This document shows positions 1-6,672 of a DNA stretch of 7,817 nt, in pieces. The stretch spans positions 1,806 to 9,622 of the forward strand of contig JAOZRM010000118.1 of NCBI GenBank assembly GCA_029940175.1, written 5' to 3'. Every line of letters starts with the position of its first letter. The first letter of the stretch is position 1. Under the pieces are notes generated by a model. It was given only the letters and a program-made list of their open reading frames with translations. It did not search any database and was not told the DNA's origin. Made by a program: the position numbers and the translations under genes. The stretch comes from Candidatus Sabulitectum sp. GTDB lineage: Bacteria > Fermentibacterota > Fermentibacteria > Fermentibacterales > JCC-6.

Positions 1-29
1 ATGATGAGTTCATTCGGAGACGGGAGCCT

Positions 30-76
30 GAAATCACTTCAGCCAGCAATTGGGCAAAGCAGGCCGAAGTGATTTC
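30..76 (-). terminator. Long hairpin just after the peptidase stop codon, possibly a transcript end
   Basis: Two 18-base arms (30-47 and 59-76) flank an 11-base loop. The outer 11 pairs are perfect (GAAATCACTTC / GAAGTGATTTC). The inner part has one G-T pair and one T-T mismatch. It starts 11 bases past the stop codon at 88, so it lies in the 3' end of that transcript. There is no T-run on either strand after the stem, so it is not a standard intrinsic terminator. It may protect the mRNA end or act in both directions. A remnant repeat element is an alternative. Confidence 0.4.
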
Positions 77-87
77 GCAAACATATC

Positions 88-2592
88 CTACTCAATTACT
101 ATAATTCTTTGCGTGCTCTCGAATTCTGCGGCTTTCATGGTGCAGAAATACATGCCTGGAGGAAGATGACTTGAGGTCACCGTGTAGATTCCCCTCTGAT
201 ATTCGCGGACAGTGAAAGTATGCAGGTGCCTGCCGGTTAGATCAAACAGATTGATCTCGACAGACGCTGCTTCTGGAACTGCAAAGCGAACTGTGAAACT
301 GCCATGAGAGGGATTTGGAACGATTGGATACAATGCAAATGCATCAACTTCATCGGGTTCTTCAATTCCCAGGGAATTATCTATTTCAAAGAAATCACCC
401 CAACCGTAGTTACTGAGGTTATCTCCAATGAAAATGATGTAGTCTGACCCTGATGCCCAGGACGTTGGGAGAGAATCAGCGAATATCCATTCTCCGGTAT
501 TTGGGATTGAAGGCGCCAGGACATCTACTAAAACAGCACCTTTGTACAGCAGTATTGTAACACTGTCTCCTGATAGTGATTCATCAGTTTTTCCTGTTTC
601 AGGATATTCCCACGCAATCATTCGATTTGTAGCGGCTTTTGTCCATAGAGTTGAGGAATTGGGTTCTGTCACAGTGATAATTTCAGAACCTGTACATTCT
701 TCTATAGAGAATAAATCACTCCAGCCGTAGTTCCCTAGATTGTCTTCCAGTCTGACCTGGAAGTCGTTTCCAGCTCCCCATGACGGGTCAACTCCAGTTG
801 ATCGTATGTATTCTCCATCGTTCAGCGTCCAGTCTGCATAACTGTCAACATAGACCTGATTCTGATAGAGATCAATTTTCACACTGTCGTATGATGCTAT
901 GTTTAGAGGGTAGTTCCACTCTACGCTAGTGTTGCTCTCATAGTGAAGCCAGGTGTCACCGGACACCGGAGAAGTCACAGATATGATCTCAGAGCCGGAC
1001 AATGGATTAACAGTTACCTGCCAGCTTATACTGTCTTGATAGCCTATAACATCAAACACCATAGAAGTTACTTGAAAAACTCCCTGCTCTGAAAAATTGT
1101 GTGTCCAGGAATCTGTTGCAAAAGATCCCGATGCCGAAGTGGTTGAGACAAGAGAATCATTCAAGTACCATTTGAACTCAGAAAGATCAGCATCAGCATC
1201 CGATGCTTCCACAGAAAAGTCAATGACTTCCCATTGAGAAATAGAAACACTCTCAGCAGGGGGATTTATTCTTGTCAACACCGGAGCATTGTACACCTCA
1301 ATATTCCAGGAAATTTCAGCATAGTTCTCTGCGGTATCTTCTATGCGAGCAAGAACTGTGTTTGTGCCGCTGGTGGTGAAGGAATGAGTCCATTCATCTG
1401 TATCATTAGTTCCTGAAGCAGAATGTGTTGCCAGAAGATCACCATTCAAGTACCATTTGAACTCGTCAAGATTGCCATCAATATCAGAAGCTCCTGCAGT
1501 GAAAGAAATACTTTCACCTGCAGAGATAGAGACGGTTGGTGAAGTTGGAGCAATTCTCCATATCTCAGGATTGTTTTCCTCCGGGTCAAGAGCCAGGACA
1601 CTTACTCTGTAGTGCTGCATTCCACTGTATTCACCTCCCCATGTCATTGTATGAGAGTGGTGATCCCACGTATCATGTATGTAGACCAGGTTGGATGCAT
1701 CATCGTAGCCATAGCCAACCATTGAATGCCCCATAACTCCTATTATTACAGGACGACCAGCATCAATTTCTGCTTTGAATTGATCAAAAGTAAAACCCAG
1801 AGTATTCCCGTTGTATCCGTAGATGTATTGATTGTAATTTCCATTTGCAGGCAGGGAATAGCCTCTTGATTCCAAGAACAGCCTGAAGCCGTGGCATCCG
1901 TCTCTGTAGTCTGGTTCATGACCGGTATAGTCATACAATGGAGAACCGTCGGTGTTGCTAAAAAAGTAAGTCGCACCATCAGAGCATTGCCAGTTATAGT
2001 ACTGATTGGTTCCCATGTAATCTGCAGTACAATCAGCATATCCGTGTTCTGTCCAATTCCCGTAGTAAGGGTCTTCCGATGAGCCGTAATCGAACCAGTA
2101 ATCATCAACATGACCTCTGATTGTTAAACCGTCAAAGCCTAAGTGAGTAGCACTTAACGGACACTCTCCATAACCCCATGTACTGTTATTCATGGGAACA
2201 ACACCACCATTTGCAGGGCCAGTGTACATGTCTGGATATGATCCATTATCGTAATAACCAGCTATCATTGCGGCTGCTGTTGCAGAACAACCGTAACACC
2301 AGTCAAATGCCGGAACATTTGCCAGTACATTAACTCCATCTCTGAAAGGAGCCACGGGCACGGTAACTGCAGGTTCCCTGTGGGTCTCCGGTGGTCTGCC
2401 GGGGACAACTATCATATCGATAGAATTACCATCATCTCCGATAAATGTTCGAACTAGATACTCGTTTGGGGTAGTGGCTTGTGCTGGAATGGCAAAAAAT
2501 GAAAGAACCATTAATAGTACAAAGCTGCTATTTCTAAGGCAGGCACAACCTTTACTGAAACGAGATTTGAAAGAACCCAAAATATCAGCCAT
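88..2592 (-). CDS. Secreted C39-like cysteine peptidase with Ig-like and Kre9/KNH-like repeats and a type IX sorting domain
   Basis: Predicted exported protein of 834 residues, numbered from the ATG at 2592. Residues 1-39 form a signal peptide: a basic stretch, a hydrophobic core (about 24-36) and a likely cut after AQA. Residues about 90-335 resemble C39-like papain-fold peptidases. The nucleophile is probably Cys102 in WCYGCSAT, with His289 in GHSMVGYGYDD and Asp307 in YIHDTWD. Two Ig/PKD-like repeats follow (about 340-435 and 436-530), sharing the core EFKWYLN. Two Kre9/KNH-like repeats come next (about 533-632 and 635-738), each opening GSEII and ending near NYGW. Residues about 752-834 look like a type IX (Por) C-terminal sorting domain (YPIVPNPSHGSF, LFDLTGRHL, LPPGMYF). 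The protein is therefore probably released or attached at the outer surface. The substrate is unknown. The start was chosen because GGGAGG sits 8 bases upstream; an in-frame TTG at 2625 would lie at the predicted transcription start. It has its own promoter, separate from the TIR/TPR genes. Peptidase activity is inferred from motifs only. Confidence 0.85.
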   Translation of the reverse strand: MADILGSFKSRFSKGCACLRNSSFVLLMVLSFFAIPAQATTPNEYLVRTFIGDDGNSIDMIVVPGRPPETHREPAVTVPVAPFRDGVNVLANVPAFDWCYGCSATAAAMIAGYYDNGSYPDMYTGPANGGVVPMNNSTWGYGECPLSATHLGFDGLTIRGHVDDYWFDYGSSEDPYYGNWTEHGYADCTADYMGTNQYYNWQCSDGATYFFSNTDGSPLYDYTGHEPDYRDGCHGFRLFLESRGYSLPANGNYNQYIYGYNGNTLGFTFDQFKAEIDAGRPVIIGVMGHSMVGYGYDDASNLVYIHDTWDHHSHTMTWGGEYSGMQHYRVSVLALDPEENNPEIWRIAPTSPTVSISAGESISFTAGASDIDGNLDEFKWYLNGDLLATHSASGTNDTDEWTHSFTTSGTNTVLARIEDTAENYAEISWNIEVYNAPVLTRINPPAESVSISQWEVIDFSVEASDADADLSEFKWYLNDSLVSTTSASGSFATDSWTHNFSEQGVFQVTSMVFDVIGYQDSISWQVTVNPLSGSEIISVTSPVSGDTWLHYESNTSVEWNYPLNIASYDSVKIDLYQNQVYVDSYADWTLNDGEYIRSTGVDPSWGAGNDFQVRLEDNLGNYGWSDLFSIEECTGSEIITVTEPNSSTLWTKAATNRMIAWEYPETGKTDESLSGDSVTILLYKGAVLVDVLAPSIPNTGEWIFADSLPTSWASGSDYIIFIGDNLSNYGWGDFFEIDNSLGIEEPDEVDAFALYPIVPNPSHGSFTVRFAVPEAASVEINLFDLTGRHLHTFTVREYQRGIYTVTSSHLPPGMYFCTMKAAEFESTQRIIVIE
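1158..1464 (-). repeat. Direct repeat marking two duplicated Ig-like domains
   Basis: An identical 22-base stretch occurs at 1158-1179 and 1443-1464, exactly 285 bases (95 codons) apart. Both copies encode the EFKWYLN core of the Ig/PKD-like repeats in the secreted peptidase. Flanking residues are also similar (SASGT and SASGS, DEWTH and DSWTH). This is an internal domain duplication inside the gene, not a mobile element. Confidence 0.8.
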
Positions 2593-2600
2593 CAAAGTTA

Positions 2601-2606
2601 CCTCCC
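2601..2606 (-). promoter_or_regulatory. Shine-Dalgarno site deciding the start at 2592
   Basis: GGGAGG lies 8 bases before the ATG at 2592 on the minus strand. It fixes the start at MADILGS rather than at the in-frame TTG at 2625, which has no comparable site and would fall at the predicted transcription start. Confidence 0.8.
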
Positions 2607-2633
2607 TGTCAAAGAAAATATTCAATAATTATA

Positions 2634-2662
2634 TTTATATCAGTAGAACACAATAAAGTCAA
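2634..2662 (-). promoter_or_regulatory. Sigma-70-type promoter for the secreted peptidase gene
   Basis: On the minus strand, TTGACT (2662-2657) is followed after 17 bases by TATAAA (2639-2634). Each box matches the consensus at five of six positions and the spacing is ideal. Transcription would start near 2627, giving a leader of about 35 bases with the ribosome binding site inside it. The site lies in the AT-rich gap between the operon's end and this gene. No experimental start site is available. Confidence 0.7.
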
Positions 2663-2796
2663 TAAGGGAGAGATGTTGTATTTCATCCCACTAAGAAGAG
2701 GTATATGCGAGCTAATATACATAATAAATAACAATGGTTCTGGAGTACTGATAATTATTGGTCCGAATAAGACCTGGTTTGACTGTCTACCCGTTT

Positions 2797-2820
2797 CTAA
2801 AAAAATGTGCCGCTACATTT
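2797..2820 (-). terminator. Weak intrinsic terminator after the TIR/TPR operon
   Basis: Eight bases after the stop codon of the TIR/ATPase/TPR gene, the minus strand reads AAATGT, a six-base loop (AGCGGC), ACATTT, then further T residues (seven T in a row counting the stem end). The stem is short and AT-rich, extendable only by A-T and G-T pairs, so termination may be partial. It separates the operon from the downstream promoter. Confidence 0.45.
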
Positions 2821-2827
2821 CTCTTTG

Positions 2828-5800
2828 TCAAGAGGTAATTGTCCCATGAGATTCAAGGTAAGAGACAACTTGGCTGGCTGCTTCTGCTGTTTCTTCAGGA
2901 ATGCCCCAGTGAGCAGGCCATGGAACCTGGGTTGCCGAATAGTCTGTTAGCAGGAGTTTTTTGCGAAGGTTAAAGAATTCCCTGTAGTTCTCCCTGTTGC
3001 ATTGTATCTCGGAAATAATTCTTTCAGCAAGCTGGTAATTCTCATAAGCCCTCTGTTGATGACCTTCCTCAAGATCAAGCAGGCCAAGGTTTCCAAGAAT
3101 GTACCACTCATTTACTTTATTGTTCAGTATTCTGGCAATCTTTAGACCCTTTTCAAAATACTCTCGAGCTTTTTCAGTGTTCCCTTGATGTGCGTATAAC
3201 TTGCCCATATCTGCCAGAGTCATTCCCTCATGCCAGTGATTGCCAACCATTCTATGCCTCACCAGCGCCTTCTTGAAATACTTTTCCGCTGTTTCAAATT
3301 GATTAAGATCAAGGCACAAAGTACCAAGCTTAACAAGCACATGACCGGCAAGTCGTGAGTACCCGATGTCATTAGCGATCTGCAGAGCATTCTCAAAGAG
3401 CTTTCGTGCTTCACTAATTCGCCCTTGATCAAGATACAAACTTCCAAAATTCAGCAGATTTGATCCTTCAGGATGACAATCTCCAATCTCCCTGAAGATC
3501 TCCAGAGCTTTTTCGAAGTGCTTCCGGGCTTCATCCCAATGACCAAGTTGATGATGCATTGCTCCGATATTTCCAAGAACAATCCCCTCGTCACTTCGAT
3601 TTCCAATTTCTCTGTGTATCTCAAGAGCCTTTTTGTAGAAACTCCGAGCTTCGTCTATTCTGCCCAGTTTGTGCTGTACGATGGCCAGATTTCCCAGAGC
3701 AATTCCCTTGCCTGCACGATTGCCTGATTTAGTTTGCATATAAAGAACCTTTTCAAAAAGATCCCTGGCTTCAGTCATGCGCCCCTGGTGATAGTACAGA
3801 ACACCCAGATTCCCCAAAGTAATTCCTTCGCTTGCTCTGTTACCAGTCTTTCTGTCCGCCATAAGTGACTTCTGGAAAAGATCCTGAGCCAGATCCATAT
3901 GACCAAGATTCTCCTGTAGAACTCCAAGAGTTCTTAGTACTTGTCCTTGAAAACTGCTGTCAGCAAGTTCCAGGGCCTTCCTGAAAAGCACAAGTGCTTC
4001 GTCCATCTGACCAATCGTTTGAAGAAGCTCACCCTTCCTGAGAAGCGAATCAACCATCCATTCAGGTGACTCTGCTTTTTCAGCAATGGTGATCATCTTT
4101 TCTATTTCCAGCCCTTGCTCCTCTCGTCTTCCCAGCAGGTTAAGCACATTCTCTTTGTTCCCGAGCAGTTGGTAGAGCTTCTGAAATTCATCGGTATCAC
4201 TCAGCCAGTATTCCAATTTATCACACAGTTTAAGAGCTGTATTATTGCTGTAATCCCTTATTGACTGCTGCAGAGCCTTCATGCCCCACTCAATTGCCTT
4301 TGGGATGTTAGCGGCTTTCTCCCAGTGGTAACACAAAACAGCCGGCATCTGATCTTCAAAGGTCTCTTCAATACTTTCTGCTGCCGCTCTGTGAAGTTTC
4401 TCAAGATTCTCTTCAAGAATGCTTGAATACGCTGTATCGTGTACAAGCATATGCCTGAACAGATACTTCCCATCAAATGCATTCTTCTCACTTAACAACA
4501 TCTGTTTGCGTTCAAGGCCATCAAGCCCGTGTAGAATATCCATGTTACTTGTTACTTTCCCCGCAAGAATGAGCAGTAACTGGAACTGAAATTCCATACC
4601 AAGTACTGATGAGAATTGAAGAACCCCCCGCCAGCTATCAGGAAGTCTGTCAAGACGGGATTGAAGCAGACCTGTCAAACTCTCCGGGACAAAAACATTT
4701 TTCATTGATTTAGTGAACTTCCACTCATTTTCCTGACTGGCAAGTGTTCCGGATTCAACAAGGTCAAGCACCAGTTCCTCAAGGTAGAAAGGGTTTCCTC
4801 TTGAACGGTTCAGCAAAAATTGTTCAACTGCTGGCTTAATTATTACACTGCCTGTGTTACCTATCCCTTTCAGAAGCCCTTCCACAAGAGAAACGCATGC
4901 TTCATCATCCACTTCGGCGATCTGAATCTCTGAAATCATCGCTGAGCTGGAGCGAATATCGAATTCAATAGCCGACCCGTCTTCTCGTTCAGGCCGGTAT
5001 AGCAGCAGGAAAACAATGGGTGTTTCGGTGCAGCAGTTATCCACAACGAATTCAAACACAGTTTGGTCGGATGTGTCCATCCAGTGAAGATCTTCAAGAA
5101 CAACGATCAGTTTCTTCTTATTTGACAGTGCCTGTAAAAGATTGCGAAGAGCAATTCTGATCTCCAGAGCAATTGTTCTGTTGTCAAGATTTTCAAGTCT
5201 GTCGTCTTCCGAATTGATGGAAAGCAATTTGGAAAGGAATGGAGCTGATTTGATGAGTTTTTCTTCACTATTGATATTATCAAGCAGTGCAAGAAATTCA
5301 TCATAGGTAATACTGCTGCCGGGTGTTATGCCAAGAAGATTTCGAAGAAGTATTGTCCACAGCCAGTAAGGCGGTTGGGCGTAGGAAAGGGTTTGACCTT
5401 TCAAGACTATGTAATCTTCTCCCTCGCAGTTCCTCTTAACGAACTCGTGTACAAGGCGTGACTTGCCTATGCCAGCTTCCCCCTTGATTCCAAGCACAAT
5501 GTGTTTCGAACCTCCCTGGTGATTCTTTACTACTCCAGTTTTCTGTTTTTCAAGCAGAGCTTCCAACCTGGCAATTTCTTTTGTTCTGCCCACAAATAGA
5601 GAGTGAATACTGAGAATCTTCAGCTGAGAAGTGGTAGTGCTGTAGTCTGTAATACGGTAAACGCCATCAGAATGTAATTCCCATGAGAACTGATCCTTGC
5701 TGGTTTTGTACACGGATTGAGAAGAAAGAAGCTCATTTGAAGCCGTTGTTGAAAGCCTTTTTGCAACGGTGAGCACCTTTCCGTATGGTTCCAGATTATC

Positions 5801-6658
5801 GGTTTCAGTTTGTTCTACAGAAAGCATCCCGGACGCAACGCCTAGACCAAAATCAATGGAAAAACCCTTTTTACGAAGAACAGTGTTTAATTCGCTGAAC
5901 CCTTTGAAAAGCCGGATGCCGCAACTGATAGCTCTGTGGTCGTCATCTTCAAAGGCTCGCTTAAGCCCGAATACGCATTGGTAGCAACCTTCCTCATTCC
6001 TGTCCAGGTAGCCTCCATAGTTTTTAAGAAGACGCTCTACCAGATTGTCTATAGTTCTGAAGAGGGTGTTCTGTACCGAACCAGGCAGTTCAGAGCGGGA
6101 AAATCCTGTATTAATATGCAGCACTGACACTCTTCTTCTCTCTCCGGGCAGAAGGCGTATAGTCTCTTCACTTCCGGTATCCAGACACAGAGAGAGCTGG
6201 TTCAGGTCATCTTCAAGAAGAGATGAAAGATTGGAAAGATCAGAAGAATCATCAATTCCATTGAATTCAGTATCTATAATTTTCAGTATCTCAGGAAGTT
6301 TGTCTTCAAGAGATGTTTCTGCAATATCATGTACGGGAAGGGTCGAGAGATAGTATTGCATCGATTTGGAAAGCTCAACCTTTTCAATAAGCAGAATAAT
6401 GATGCTTATTCCTCTGCTGACTGCTCGTTCAATTTCGCGACGCACCTGTGGAGACCTGTTCGCTTTATCAGACAAGATCAATACCATCCACTGAGCACCA
6501 TCAATGCCATCAATGATGGATACAGCCCAGTCTGCTCCTGGTGGAATATCTCTGGGAGCGATCCAGCAGCGCTGGCTATGAGATTCAAGGTAGAATATGA
6601 CTTTGTCGGCAACACCCTTATCTGCTGATGCATGGCTGATAAAGATGTTGGGTACCAT
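2828..6658 (-). CDS. TIR - degenerate class III cyclase - STAND/AAA ATPase - TPR protein (NLR-like architecture)
   Basis: Complete 1276-residue multidomain protein, apparently cytoplasmic: no signal peptide or membrane segment is seen. Residues 1-130 are a TIR domain (FISHASADK at the start, BB-loop-like CWIAPRDIPPG at 31-41). Glu75 in RREIERA aligns with the catalytic glutamate of TIR NAD-hydrolases (SARM1 E642), so NADase activity is plausible. Residues about 172-340 resemble a class III adenylate/guanylate cyclase domain, but the metal-binding and transition-state positions are replaced (Asn183, Gly224, Thr297), so it is probably catalytically dead. Residues about 350-720 form a STAND/AAA_16-type ATPase: FVGR at 355-358, Walker A GEAGIGKS at 393-400, Walker B LIVVLED at 517-523, and GNPFYLEEL at 621-629. 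A helical region leads into about nine TPR repeats (863-1218), seven of them exactly 40 residues long. The tail carries VPWPAHWGIPE (1245-1255). The ATG overlaps the stop of an upstream paralogue by one base, so coupled translation is likely. A role as a ligand-triggered switch in defence or signalling is inferred from architecture. Confidence 0.9.
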   Translation of the reverse strand: MVPNIFISHASADKGVADKVIFYLESHSQRCWIAPRDIPPGADWAVSIIDGIDGAQWMVLILSDKANRSPQVRREIERAVSRGISIIILLIEKVELSKSMQYYLSTLPVHDIAETSLEDKLPEILKIIDTEFNGIDDSSDLSNLSSLLEDDLNQLSLCLDTGSEETIRLLPGERRRVSVLHINTGFSRSELPGSVQNTLFRTIDNLVERLLKNYGGYLDRNEEGCYQCVFGLKRAFEDDDHRAISCGIRLFKGFSELNTVLRKKGFSIDFGLGVASGMLSVEQTETDNLEPYGKVLTVAKRLSTTASNELLSSQSVYKTSKDQFSWELHSDGVYRITDYSTTTSQLKILSIHSLFVGRTKEIARLEALLEKQKTGVVKNHQGGSKHIVLGIKGEAGIGKSRLVHEFVKRNCEGEDYIVLKGQTLSYAQPPYWLWTILLRNLLGITPGSSITYDEFLALLDNINSEEKLIKSAPFLSKLLSINSEDDRLENLDNRTIALEIRIALRNLLQALSNKKKLIVVLEDLHWMDTSDQTVFEFVVDNCCTETPIVFLLLYRPEREDGSAIEFDIRSSSAMISEIQIAEVDDEACVSLVEGLLKGIGNTGSVIIKPAVEQFLLNRSRGNPFYLEELVLDLVESGTLASQENEWKFTKSMKNVFVPESLTGLLQSRLDRLPDSWRGVLQFSSVLGMEFQFQLLLILAGKVTSNMDILHGLDGLERKQMLLSEKNAFDGKYLFRHMLVHDTAYSSILEENLEKLHRAAAESIEETFEDQMPAVLCYHWEKAANIPKAIEWGMKALQQSIRDYSNNTALKLCDKLEYWLSDTDEFQKLYQLLGNKENVLNLLGRREEQGLEIEKMITIAEKAESPEWMVDSLLRKGELLQTIGQMDEALVLFRKALELADSSFQGQVLRTLGVLQENLGHMDLAQDLFQKSLMADRKTGNRASEGITLGNLGVLYYHQGRMTEARDLFEKVLYMQTKSGNRAGKGIALGNLAIVQHKLGRIDEARSFYKKALEIHREIGNRSDEGIVLGNIGAMHHQLGHWDEARKHFEKALEIFREIGDCHPEGSNLLNFGSLYLDQGRISEARKLFENALQIANDIGYSRLAGHVLVKLGTLCLDLNQFETAEKYFKKALVRHRMVGNHWHEGMTLADMGKLYAHQGNTEKAREYFEKGLKIARILNNKVNEWYILGNLGLLDLEEGHQQRAYENYQLAERIISEIQCNRENYREFFNLRKKLLLTDYSATQVPWPAHWGIPEETAEAASQVVSYLESHGTITS
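3005..3844 (-). repeat. Seven in-register 40-residue TPR units (diverged)
   Basis: Residues 939-1218 of the TIR/ATPase/TPR protein form seven consecutive units of exactly 40 residues. Most begin G(N/D)xxxEG and contain LGNLG, an (E/D)EAR motif and an aromatic-EKALEI motif. Two less regular TPR-like units precede them (863-902 and 903-938, the second 36 residues). DNA identity between units is visibly lower than in the upstream paralogue's array, so this array is older or freer to diverge. Confidence 0.8.
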
Positions 6659-6672
6659 TAAGATTCCGTCCC
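6656..6672 (-). promoter_or_regulatory. TAATG stop/start overlap with an SD-like site (translational coupling)
   Basis: The stop TAA (6660-6658) of the upstream TPR gene and the ATG (6658-6656) of the TIR gene share one base. An imperfect Shine-Dalgarno-like GGGACGG (6672-6666) lies 7 bases before the ATG, inside the upstream gene's last codons. This arrangement fits re-initiation by ribosomes finishing the upstream gene and would tie the two protein levels together. Confidence 0.7.

Noticed and set aside
30..76. Integron attC site or IS terminal inverted repeat
   Set aside because: No attC core motifs are visible, and no integrase, transposase or target duplication lies near the hairpin.
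1746..2111. Minus-strand 121-residue open frame inside the peptidase gene
   Set aside because: It overlaps the peptidase domain in another frame, and that domain's protein sequence is clearly the real one. No family features or start signal were seen.
2593..2625. Upstream start of the secreted peptidase at the TTG at 2625
   Set aside because: It has no good ribosome binding site and lies at the predicted transcription start. The ATG at 2592 has GGGAGG at ideal spacing, followed by a normal signal peptide.
6045..6353. Plus-strand open frames opposite the TIR and cyclase-like domains (also 6329-6628)
   Set aside because: They lie antisense to well-supported domains, have low-complexity Arg/Ser composition and no recognisable motif, so they are shadows of the minus-strand coding.
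2828..6658. MalT/LuxR-type transcription activator
   Set aside because: The ATPase and TPR layout is similar, but there is no C-terminal helix-turn-helix. The array ends in a short Trp/Pro motif tail and the N-terminus is TIR.
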